This document shows positions 36,527 through 46,858 of a stretch of 64,000 bases of DNA, in pieces. The DNA comes from Oreocharis arfaki. Lineage: Eukaryota; Chordata; Aves; Passeriformes; Paramythiidae. A program made the translations under genes and the position numbers. The DNA lies in the NCBI GenBank assembly GCA_013398015.1, contig VZRR01010831.1, forward strand, positions 329,536 to 393,535, given 5' to 3'. Numbering within the stretch: the first letter of the stretch is position 1; each line of letters opens with the position of its first letter. Below the pieces are notes generated by a model. That model was not told the DNA's origin, did not search any database, and saw only the letters and a program-made list of their open reading frames with translations.

Positions 36527-37913
36527 TAGCAGGTTCTTCTTCTTCCCAAAGCCTGCATCTCTTAGCACTTCATCTGTTTCAAACCCTCAGCCGGTGTGGT
36601 GCAGGTCAGGCCGTGAGGAGGGTGTGGGGAAGGAAATTAACGCTTGTGCTGTTAGTGGAGCAGTTGGGTTTCTCAATGGCTCGTAAATACTCGAGTTTCC
36701 AGACCTCCACTCCCTCTGAACCACGAAACCTCAGCGAAAGCAGTGCCTGGCCAGAGCACAGCCACAAGCTCTCCTCGTTTTGGCTGAAGCTGTTGGGCCC
36801 TAATTGAAGGGATTAACTCCTCGTCCAACAGCTTTGCATTTTGTGCCGGTCACTGGCTTCTTGATTTTGCATCCCTTCCAGCTACTGCAGTTTTCTCAAA
36901 TGCTTCAGTGTTTAATTTTAAAGATATCCTGGCAGAGGAAGCACTTCTTCCAGATGACAACTTGAAAATCATGATGATATTATTGGCGTTGCTAATGCTA
37001 GCTGTAGTGTAAAATACCGATAATTATTGCTGGGTTCTGGCAAATTGTGTTTTGTCCCATCTATGTGCATCATACTTCAGCAAGCAGTTCAGGTCTTCAA
37101 AACCAGGTTATTAGGCATTTTCTGTGCATGGTTTTGACTGTGAGAGAAATGGGATAGAGATGGGTGCTGGGGCTGTACAGCAGGAAGAGGGAGCTCTTCA
37201 TATTCTTCTTTTCTCGTGTGACCTGTGAGTTTCCAGGTTTCCTTTCTGTTTGGCTTTTGGTTTTGAGAGATAATAAACAGATGATATCGAAGTAAATAGC
37301 AATGAGTGGATCTTGACAGCTTTATTACGGCTATTATGTTATGGTACATTAAGTTTTTAATGAAATAAAATATGGCAGATTGCCAAATTATGTGATGATA
37401 ATTTCAGGAAGCTGTAAACAGGTTACTCAGTAGTTTATAATTGCTGCAGGTAATTTAACATTCAGGAAACTTCCACCCACTGATAGTAATTAAGATTGTG
37501 TTTTGGCTATGTGCGTTGATTACGAGTATCTGATAGAGAGAATCTCTCTTTTCTCCTTTCATGTGGTATTTCACACTTAGCATTTTACCCTGCTGGCAGC
37601 AAATCTTCCCTTTTTATTTTGCATCATGGAACCTGTCAGTGGAAAATATTGTAACAATATGTAATATACCTGTGAATAACCTCGCTGCTGGACTTCCAGT
37701 GTCAGAGACAGCTCAGCTTCTGCCTGCAATGAAAATTTCCTTTATGGGGCTGCCTGCTGGAAAGTGCATGGGAAGAACACCTTTCAGCTCGAGTTTGGCC
37801 AACACAAAGCCCTCAGCTTTTCTAAATCTTGCATTAAGGCAGTGTGGGAGAAAAATCACCCAGCAGGTGTGTAGGGATGCTGTCAAAATAACCAGAAAAT
37901 GCAGGAATTTCCC
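36527..37913 (+). repeat. 1387-bp direct repeat, copy 2 (probable assembly duplication)
   Basis: Starts immediately after the N with tagcaggttcttcttcttcc, the same bases that open copy 1 at 35139. It runs without a break into the right-hand unique flank at 37914. An A-B-N-B-C layout of this kind is what remains when two overlapping contig ends are placed side by side without merging. Confidence 0.97.
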
Positions 37914-38205
37914 ACCTGCCACGGGGCCTGTGTGAGAGCTGGCTGCAAGAGACTGGCAGAAAGGTGGAGTGATCCCGGGTGAACATCCCCAAGGATGCTT
38001 TGAGGTCGCTGGTAGCAGGGAAACTGAGGCAGGCTTGAGGCTGGGGAACGGCACAACAGAGCAGAGCATCGTCGTCCAAACCAGTGCCCAAAATCGAGGC
38101 CCAGGAATCCCGGCATCATTAGCACTAGGGGATCCCGCCCGACCCAGCTGGGGAAGAGGGTAACTGGGCTGTGACAGCGGAGCATCCTCTGCCTCCCAGA
38201 CCTGT
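37914..38205. other. unique, moderately GC-rich DNA
   Basis: No repeat family is recognised. CpG becomes more frequent toward the right (38070-38160). The minus-strand open frame at 37713-38261 starts at a GTG and has no coding support. Confidence 0.5.
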
Positions 38206-38285
38206 GCCACTCTCTGGAGTCGGAGCCCACGCCGGCAGAAACGGCGCTGCCGCGTTGCCACGGCAACGGCAGGGCCCTGTCAACA
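38206..38285. promoter_or_regulatory. CpG cluster with RFX X-box
   Basis: About nine CpG dinucleotides fall within about 65 bases (38218-38272), unlike anything nearby. The 14-mer GTTGCCACGGCAAC at 38254-38267 is one base from the palindromic RFX X-box GTTGCCATGGCAAC. RFX factors bind such sites in promoters and enhancers of ciliary, neural and MHC class II genes. No transcript start can be seen, so promoter versus enhancer is open. Confidence 0.45.
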
Positions 38286-38445
38286 CCTCTCTCCCTAATA
38301 GTGACAAATGGTACTTATTACATCAGCACTAATTTCATCTGATCCCTTTCAGATGAAGATACTTAGTCCTTGCTGATCAAATTGTGTCGCTGTAATTACT
38401 GAGAACAGACCTTATTAAATGACAGCGCTCCTTACTCATTGCCTC
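38286..38445. promoter_or_regulatory. candidate conserved enhancer with E-box dyad and homeodomain site
   Basis: A perfect 9-bp inverted repeat, TTCATCTGA (38334-38342) and TCAGATGAA (38349-38357), places two CATCTG/CAGATG E-boxes head to head. Further right are GTAATTAC, a palindromic homeodomain-type site (38392-38399), TTATTAAAT, and TGACAG (38420-38425), a MEIS/TGIF-type core. The block is repeat-free. The combination is typical of developmental enhancers, but conservation is untested. Confidence 0.35.
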
Positions 38446-39065
38446 GTCTCATGCCCCAGCTTATCACTTTCCCTCTTTCCCTACTTTTGGTGGTGCTCCT
38501 GGCTGCCCCCGGGGCACACTCCCTACCCCAAGGCAGTGGTATTTTGCTTCGTTCAGGGGCGGGGATGAGGAGGAAGCTGCATCTGGTTTCTGTATTTTAA
38601 TATGAGTGAAAGAATTCGAGACCCTCAGAGCATGTGAAGCAAAGCTGTTAAATGTGTGTGGAACTGCACAGCCCTTGTTACAAAACACCATGGAAAATGA
38701 TTTTAAAAGAGAGTAAAATTGCTCCTCTATTTGTTTGTGGAAAGTAGCCTAATCCAGGTTAGGTTAACTGCATCCTTTGGAGAGCACATGGCTGCAGTTA
38801 TCTTCTTATTGCACTACTTGATATTTCAGGTTTAATGAAAGATGTTACACGAGTGCAGAGAAATAATTACAGAAAAATCATCTAGGGAGGAGGAAATTAG
38901 ACTGGAAATGCAGAGGATGCAAACCATTCTCTGCCACTGACCTGCAAGCTGGCGTTGGGTGTATTATTTTCCTCTGCAGCTCAGAACAACACACAGCGCT
39001 CTCCCGGTCTGGGAAGTCCTGTACAGTGAAAATGTTGATTTTCAGGGCATTGAGAAGCTCCACTC
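38446..39065. other. unique DNA, nothing recognised
   Basis: Includes a CpG-containing piece at 38500-38570. No coding or repeat signal is seen. Confidence 0.5.
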
Positions 39066-39067
39066 TC

Positions 39068-39505
39068 TTACTAGAGAGTCAGAAATATGAAGAGCGGCTG
39101 AGGGAGCTGGGAAAGGGGCTCAGGCTGGAGCAAAGGAGGCTCAGGGGGGACCTTGTGGCTCTGCACAACTCCCTGACAGGAGGGGGCAGCCGGGGGGGGT
39201 CGGGCTCTGCTGCCAGGGAACAGGGACAGGAGGAGAGGGAACGGCCTCAGGCTGGGCCAGGGGAGGCTCAGGTTGGACACCAGGAGCAATTTCCCCATGG
39301 AAAGGGAGGTCAGGCCTTGGAAGGGGCTGTCCAGGGAGGTTTGGAGTGCCCATCGCTGGAGGTGTCTGAGGAAGGCCTGGCCGTGGCACTCAGTGCTCTG
39401 GGCTGGGGACAAGGTGGGGATCAGTCACAGGCTGGACTCGATGATTTTGGAAGTCTTTTCCAACCTCAATGATTCTGTGATTCTCTTGTGTGATTCTGTG
39501 ATCAG
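39068..39505 (+). mobile_element. CR1 LINE fragment, 3' part with terminal repeats
   Basis: ctgagggagctgggaaaggg at 39099-39118, ccttgtggctctgcacaactccctgacagg at 39151-39180, the caggctgggccaggggaggctcagg block near 39248-39272, and gtcttttccaacctcaatgattctgtgattctc at 39452-39484. A second octamer pair follows (tgtgattctgtgatc). It is the plus-strand counterpart of the copy at 17115. Confidence 0.94.
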
Positions 39506-39507
39506 GA

Positions 39508-41345
39508 CCCCCTTGTCACAAACAAATTCAATAAAATGTGCTTTGCCCCTGGAGATGTTTGAATTTAAATTTGCTTTGCGGTTTTCCTGCTCTGCCTGGT
39601 GGTGTCTGATGAAATTGTCTCTTTCAAGCTTGCAGGTTCACTTGATTTTTCCTGAAGTTGGGGTGCCAGGTTTTCATTTGGTGCCCGTCTGCTTGAGAAT
39701 AAACAGAGCAGTGAATTGAAGGATGGTCTTCTGTTGTGGAATAATCAAACTGGCAGGAAAGGGAAGTTCAGTAGCATCCAAGTTAGCACTCAAGCTCTCA
39801 CACTCTTTTGAGAAAAGATTACCCTGAAAAATAGTGTGACAAGTGGCACAGCAAGTCACAGGGCAAAGAGAATTTTAAATCAAGGTATCCTTCGTTTCTG
39901 TCATCGTTTTAAAAAGTAGAATGACTTCTCTTTAGCAGATGGCACACGACAACTTATGTTCAACTATGATTTTGCACCTTGGCATTATACAAAAAATTCA
40001 AGATTGCTATTGGTGTTATTTCTTGGTCTTCTCATTAACTGACCACATAATTCAAGACTTCTGTGTTTTTCAAGCCTATATAACTCTGAATATCTCCTTA
40101 AGGGATAACAATATTAATTTTGCCATTATATAATAAATAAAGGATAACAAATCCATTCCCCTCATCATCAGAACAAGCAGAGCAAGTCATTAAAATTGTG
40201 GCAACGAGTTTATGTCCCAGCTAGCAAGAAGTGGGAGATGCCAGAAGGATTCCTTCCCAGAGTGTAGATAAATCTGTTGTTGTTTATTTCAACTTTTATC
40301 CGAGACCTTTTAGCCAAGTTATAGTTTGGGACAGTTGGAAAATGTTTAGTTGGCCTCAGGATAATAAATTATCTGTGTCTGGTTCCCATGTAAAGGTTAA
40401 AGGATTAAGTTGCTTGCTTGTTGGTTGGGTTTTGGGTTTTTGGTTTTCTTTTAATTTATATTGGGGTTAGGTCTCTTCCAAGACTGAGAATAGAACAGAA
40501 TTTGTGAGCCCATGTTGACTGTGCCTGATGATTGCTTTATTTTTTAACTGCCACGTGTAAATTGGGAAGGGCACAGAACTTGATTTTTCCAAACTGTCTG
40601 GGAGACAGAAGCAGCTGTTATTTTGTATTAGGCCAACACTTGCAGAATTTTTATGTGGCTCATTTTCATTCACGTTAAGGAAATTCTCTTGTAAGGGAGT
40701 GTACAAATATTCCAGATTGCTGAATACTGAAGCACAGATTCCACGGTTACCACGCAATTTTTTTTAATCTCCATTTAATTACTGGAACATAACGGTGGTT
40801 TTTCAAGGCAGTGACATTTGGTGGGTCCTCTGGGAAAACGCAGCCACAAACCATCTCAACACAAGAGTAGGTCAAATGGTAATAATCAAGTCATATTCAT
40901 AACTCATTGGAAAGAGACTATTCCAAAATTGCTACCTGATACAGAACTAATGCCTCATTAATCAGAAATACATCAACCCAGGAACACTGGTTATGTCAGC
41001 TGGAATTATGAATGAGGTTGCAGGGATTGCCAAGTGCAGAGCTTCATTTAGGTAGATGCAGTTTTTTGCAGGCTTGTACATGCTTAGAGGGCTGATTTTT
41101 GTCAGGGAAATGAACCTAGAATTATGCAAAACTGTCTTGAGTGAGAAAGAAGCTCTGCAGCTTTACACAGTCAGTATAAACAGAGCAACACTCTTTGGGG
41201 TGTATCTTAGAGCACAGGCAAAGGTTCAGTTTTAAATAAGGGAATGGCAAAGTTCTCCTTGTCACTGGAGAAAAGGGGAGCTTAACTAGTACAGAAAGCA
41301 TATATATACACACATAAACCAAAATAAATACACTTGCCTAAACTG
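39508..41345. other. unique AT-rich DNA, nothing recognised
   Basis: No repeat family or gene signal is visible. Confidence 0.55.
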
Positions 41346-41347
41346 GA

Positions 41348-41902
41348 GTGTAGGGAGGGGATTGTGCCCCTGTGCCCCCCTCAGGTGAGACCCCACCTGC
41401 AGAGCTGCCCCAGCCCTGGGGCCCAGCACAGGGAGGACGTGGAGCTGCTGCAGAGAGGCCAGAGGAGGCACCAGGATGAGCAGAGGGATGGAGCAGCTCT
41501 GCTGGGAGGAAAGGCTGCGAGAGCTGGGATTATTCGGCCTGGAGAGGAGAAGCTCTGGGGTGACCTCAGTGTGGCCTTGCAGGGCCTGAAGGAGCCCACA
41601 GGAAACGTGGAGAGAGACAATTTCCAAGGGCTGCAGGGCCAGGAGCCAGGGAATGGCTTCCCAGTGCCAGAGGGCAGGGCTGGATGGGATATTGGGCAGG
41701 AATTGTTCCCTGGGAGGGTGGGCAGGCCCTGGCACAGGGTGCTCAGTGTTATGACTGCCCCTGGATCCCTGGCAGTGCCCAAGGCCAGGCTGGATGGGGC
41801 TTGGAGCAGCCTGGGACAGTGGAAGGTGTCCCTGCCCGTGGCCGGGGGTGGCACTGGATGATCTCTAAGCCCCTTTCCACCCAAACCATTGCATCATTCT
41901 AA
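41348..41902 (+). mobile_element. CR1 LINE fragment, 3' part with terminal end
   Basis: A long, well preserved plus-strand copy: ggtgagaccccacctgcagagc at 41383-41404, gaggacgtggagctgctgcag at 41432-41452, ggatggagcagctctgctgggagg near 41486, the tattgggcaggaattgttccctggg block at 41690-41715, cctggatccctggcagtgcccaaggcc at 41759-41786, and cctttccacccaaaccattgc at 41871-41893. Frames of 175 codons (plus) and 167 codons (minus) cross it. Neither corresponds to the CR1 reverse transcriptase, which lies further 5' in the full element. Confidence 0.95.
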
Positions 41903-41904
41903 GC

Positions 41905-43728
41905 AGCCCAGACCTTGCTTTTCCTGTGCTTTGGGCATCATGCAATTGAGTTCTTGTGCACAAGCCAGCAACCTCCTGTGTTTGTATGTGCTGAGTCTGA
42001 TTTAAAATCCTTCACCACTCAGCAAAACTTCATCTCCAGGCTCAGCAAATTTGCACAGCTACAAGTTCAAAGGCAGTGGAAGTCCAGATGTCTTAAACTA
42101 TAGGAAATACTTTAATGTGCAGGTGGACTGCTAGTCCTGAAGTCATTTAGTTGGTCTGTGTTTCAATCCAGCTCTGAAACCAGCTCTGAAGTCACCTTTG
42201 AAGTCCCTCAAGCATGAAACACGCAACTTACAAGTGTGTATTTCAAGTTTAGGGCTACTGTAAGTGAAATACTACAGCCTTTGGTTTTAAAACTTTGATT
42301 TTAAAACAGGAAGATCATTCCAGCTGTTAGGTGCTGAAATAGCAAATTCTTCCAATTGCTCATAAATTCTTTTATGGGTGGAAATATGACATAAAAATGG
42401 ACATGTATTAAAATCGTATAAATACTAGCTTGATCCTTTGCGAAATGTAATAATCAATGAATCAATCATTTATTTTCAGTCCCAACAACAAAATGGATTG
42501 TCTAGTTGTGCCATGTTAATGCTTCAGTCTTCCCACCAGTGCGATGGCTTCAGAAATATTTGTACCAAAAATTAAACCTTCCCTAATTAAAATATTAAGC
42601 TTCTGATTTTCCCACAGCATCCCATTTCTTATGTATCTCTGCTTAATTATGTGCAGTGCTAAGGCTGTGGATTTTTTTTTTTCTGAGATTTTCAGCCATA
42701 GTTTACTTGGAATATGATAGTATTTTTGGTGGAAGGAGGTAAAAGCAATTCCTGCTTCATACCATTAATGCTGCTTTTCAGGATACAATCTTTAAAACAG
42801 TTGTCCTATCTGACAGTCTTTTATGACACAAAAATAAGTGATTTTGGGGGTCCCAGTTCTAAAAAAAAAATGTGATCCTTGGGTGTTTTAAATTCTGTAG
42901 CAATTAGTTTATTTAAAACCTATATTGTCTTGGTAACTAATAAATGAAAAATTGTGGAGGACTAAAAATTCAGAAGACCTTCTGACTTTCCTCTTCTCTT
43001 TCCCTTTGGTGGCACACGTCAATTTAATATGTGCTTTATGCACCTTCTCTTTATGAGCAGCATTTCTGAGGAAAAGGCATTAAGTTTGGCAAATATGTAC
43101 TTTGTAAAATATCCATAGCTTAGTATATGTAGTAGAAAAAGGAAAGCACCAAGGGTAGATTAAAAAATGCAAAATCACATAAGAAATACTTCTGATATGC
43201 TGTCTGTTATCTGAGTGAAAAAGGTGGCTGATCTGTATGGGGGTTTGCCCTTAATTTATATTGCAACACATAATGAATTTTCTGTCATTTAATATGTATT
43301 CTAATACTGACAGAAAGTCAAAATGTTAAAAGCAGTATTTTATGCCACAGGCAGGATTAAAGGTATCCTATTGTTGATGATGTAAAATCATTCATTTTGC
43401 AACAGATTTTAACACTACTTCATAAAAGAAACTGCTGATTAACCTTTTGCTAAAGGTCCTCGGCCCTTGTCATTTTTATTACACAGCTCTCAGGAGGATC
43501 TTCAGAGCAGGGGAACCTTTGGTTTCAGGCTCTGCATTGCCTATTCCATGCTCCATGACACAGTCCGGCTGTGATAGCTGCTCACACGAAGGGCTGTGTT
43601 TAAGTGACTTCTCAAATACTAAATTTGGGGATTTGTATCCATACACTGCTTTAAGTCAACACCTTTCCAGGTGTTGTAACTACCGGAACGTCACTTGGGT
43701 CTGACACTCAGCTGAAGAAAGTTAAAAA
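41905..43728. other. unique AT-rich DNA, nothing recognised
   Basis: No repeat family or gene signal is visible. Confidence 0.55.
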
Positions 43729-43729
43729 T

Positions 43730-44190
43730 ATGGAGTGGGTGCATTGGGAAGACCCAGCAGGGCAGGGGTGATCCTGCCCCTCTGCCCAGCCCTGGGGGCA
43801 CCTCTGGGGTGCCGTGTCCAGCTCTGGCTCCTCAGCACAGCAGGGCCAGGGAGCTCCTGGAGCGGGGCCAGCGGAGGCTGCGGGGCTGAGGAAGGGCCTG
43901 GAGCATCTCGGTGCCCAGGAAAGGCTGAGGGAGCTGGGGCTGCTCAGCCTCGAGAGGAGCCCCAGCTGAGAGGGGCCCTCAGGCCTGGCTGTCCCTGGCT
44001 GCAGGGAGGGCTCCGAGCAGGGCCCAGCCTCTGCTCCGGGGGCCCAGCAATGGCACCAGAGCAACGGGCAGGGCCTGAGCCCAGCAATTCCCCTGCACAG
44101 GAGGCACAGCTCCTGCCCTGGGCAGGGCCCAGCCCTGAACAGATTGTCCAGAGAGGCCGTGGGGTCTCCTCCCTGGGGATATTCCAAATG
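43730..44190 (+). mobile_element. CR1 LINE fragment, GC-rich, degraded 3' end
   Basis: gatcctgcccctctgcccag at 43770-43789, ggtgccgtgtccagctctggctcctcagcac at 43809-43839, cagcggaggctgcggggctgaggaagggcctggagcatctc (43869-43909), aaaggctgagggagctggggctgctcagcctc at 43920-43951, and cctgaacagattgtccagagaggccgtggggtctcctccctgg (44132-44174). It lacks a recognisable terminal block. It is the most GC-rich stretch of the window. Confidence 0.9.
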
Positions 44191-45789
44191 TCCAAAGTCC
44201 TTCCAAATGATTCCCTAAACCATCCCTGATTATTTGAAATATGCCTTTTAGGAAAACATCTGTGCTGTAGAACAAAAGTGAAGACACCTTGTTGTTGGGT
44301 TTCTCAGAGCCGTTTCACTGTGCAAGGGAAAATTCACATGCAGAAGAGATTATCATTCTTATTGGGAAAGGAATTCAGTAAAAAAGACAAGTTTCTGGTT
44401 GAATCAGATGCAAAAGTTGTTGGTAACAGAGGAAAAAAAATCTCTGGATTTCAACTTTCAATGGAGAGGGACTTTTCATCAGGAACTGTAGTCATAAGAC
44501 GAGGAGTAATGGGACTAACTTAGACATACATGGTACCTAGACATCTGATGTGCTTAAAATCAGAGTGAAATAAATCTCAACTACTTCCATAGCATTTCTG
44601 AAGCATCCTGCTTGGAAAAGTATCCTTAAAAGAAAAAAAAAAAAAGCAGTTAAGCATAATTGTGCCACAGAATTAAGACCTAGAAAATTTTCAGCACTCT
44701 AAAGCTCAAATAAAGTTGTCTCATTTAACTCTACACATTTTCAAACCTTGTAAAATCTTTTTGAAAAGAAAGGAGAAGACAAACCTTTTTATCTTTAAAG
44801 GGGAAAAATCATGAATAATTTCAAGTAAAAAGTCAGTTCTAGGACTCTGGGATCTTGCTAATGCATTGTGAGCAGAAAAAACAGTGAAATTGGATAAATA
44901 AATGATTTGTTATAAATTATTTGCAGAGAATGGTGCATCTTCTAGTTACCTGTCTATCTTGCTGTCTTGCATTTATAATGACTTTTTTTTTCCTGCTGTT
45001 GTTGCTGCAGGACCTCTTCCTTTTGTGAGGATTTGTTATGGTTTCTCAATCGGGTGAAGATAAATAATCTGGACATATTATGTTCCAATTATAGAATGAG
45101 AAACTGCTCGAAAGACATTGCCCACATGAATGAGAAGTTGGTCATTTGCTCAATTCACAATAGGAGGAGATGGTAACATGCCTGAGAGCTGAATTTCTGT
45201 TGGAATATTCATGTAATGTTCCACTTCCTCTGTTTTTAGTCAGGGTGAAATTAAGGAGCTGCAGGTTGTTGAACTTTTCACATTTATGTTTGGTGGCTAG
45301 TCCTGACTATTTCAGCTCTGTAGATGTCGATATTTCTCTGTGAGATGTACAAGTTTGTAATTCTGTGTGCTCTTGGAGTGAAGGCTGGGCTGGAAGGAGA
45401 GTCAACACCTCAGTTCAATTATAACTCTGTGCACAAAAACCAGGCATGTGCTGAGCTGGAGTTCCCAGAGTCAATCTGTGGCAAACATAAAGCATTTACC
45501 AACTTCCTGCAAAATATTTCATAAGGCTGTGGAGGAATCTTACTTGGGAGTCATCTCATCCATTCCTGCTCAGACAGAAGTGCCAACTAGCCACAATACA
45601 CTCCTTAATGAAAGGATGTTTGGTAGATACTCATAGCACAGTTTGATTCCAGTCTAATTGTACTTTTCCAAGTAAATCTTGTTTGCACATACCAGCAGAA
45701 CATTTTAAATACATAATGGGTAGAGGCACAGAGAAGAGGGAGGAACGTGTGAGCCTGTGTCTGAAAAACTTCCCTTAAATAAGGACGAT

Positions 45790-46100
45790 TTCTGAAAATT
45801 TAATGAATTCTGGCTCGTCTCGGAGTTTTAACACCACAAATGCTGTTCAGAGGTGTAATGAATCACCACACAAACACAGGAGCACTGGGCTGGTGGGTTT
45901 ACGTGCACTTGGGAGGAAAAGAAAGACACAGCTTTTCGATCAGACTAATGGCTTGGAAGTAGCTTCAGGAGGACTGCTGGTAATCGCGTTTGACGGTCTG
46001 AATTGATGGCTGATGGCTTGTAAAGGGCAAAGCACCCGAGTGATTCCAGGGAGCTTTTAATAATGCTTAGCAAATGATCAGGCTGCACAGTCAATCGCTT
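45790..46100. promoter_or_regulatory. candidate conserved non-coding element
   Basis: Repeat-free sequence with balanced composition, and cores such as TTTAATGAATTC near 45799, GTGTAATGAATCA near 45854, GACTAATGG near 45942 and AATAATGC near 46059. It also has several isolated CpGs (for example near 45938 and 45985). The call is by texture only. Confidence 0.22.
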
Positions 46101-46843
46101 TGCAGATGCCAATATTCTTTCCCCCCTTCCCAGTAAATGCAAAGCATAGGGGAAAAAAAAATAAAACCTCAAAAGAAATCACGGAATGGCAGACTTAGTG
46201 AAGATAATCCCAGTGCCCAGAAGAAGGAGAAGCAAAAGGTCAGATTTAAGGAATAGAATTGATCTAGAAAAGGAATCATTGTAATTTTTTACTTGAGATT
46301 TGAATGTTACCGATGGATTCTTCTAGGATCCAATTCTGTTTATAATTACAGGCTAGATCTTAATTCATGACAAATATTTAAGAAAGTACAATCAAAGTAG
46401 TGTTAGCCACAGAAGGGTGTTGAGGAATAGACTCCAATTTCTGCTTCTTGTCTGTGGATATAAAATTCACAAGATTTTTCATGTCCTTGTCCACCTGAGA
46501 CACGTGGTACAGCTTGTGGATGTCCATCACCCCTTAAAAGGATCCACACCCTCTCTCTTCTCTCTCCTGAGATGTGGAAAGAGCTTTTTCTCTTTTTCTA
46601 TTCAGTTACACAACTTCTTGGAGTAGCTGAAAAACCAGACTGAACTAGGTCAGTGGCTTCTCCAGAAATCCAAGGTCAAGAGTATTTAAAATATTAATGA
46701 CTTCTGAATGCCTCTGCTTCAGGATGACTTGTAACACTCGAAACAAGATTTTTAGAAGTCATAATGCTCAACAGGATCACAACTTAATTGTATGCATTTC
46801 ATAGCTTGCTTTGCCCTCACAAAGTCTTAGTTTTAAGTTCCCT

Positions 46844-46858
46844 GTTGCCAGGAGCAAC
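46844..46858. promoter_or_regulatory. RFX X-box consensus match
   Basis: GTTGCCAGGAGCAAC fits the X-box consensus GTNRCC-N(0-3)-RGYAAC with a 3-base spacer. It lies in otherwise featureless AT-rich DNA. Confidence 0.4.

Noticed and set aside
36173..37935. A duplicated gene suggested by identical frames at 36173 and 37561
   Set aside because: The frames are repeated only because the 1387-bp block is present twice around the N; no coding support exists.
37713..38261. 182-codon minus-strand open frame ending in the duplicated block
   Set aside because: It starts at GTG, mixes the duplicated block with the CpG cluster, and shows no domain, splice site or codon signature.
41334..41884. Overlapping long frames on both strands as possible LINE protein remnants
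   Set aside because: They lie in the 3' part of CR1 and do not correspond to the reverse transcriptase or endonuclease domains.
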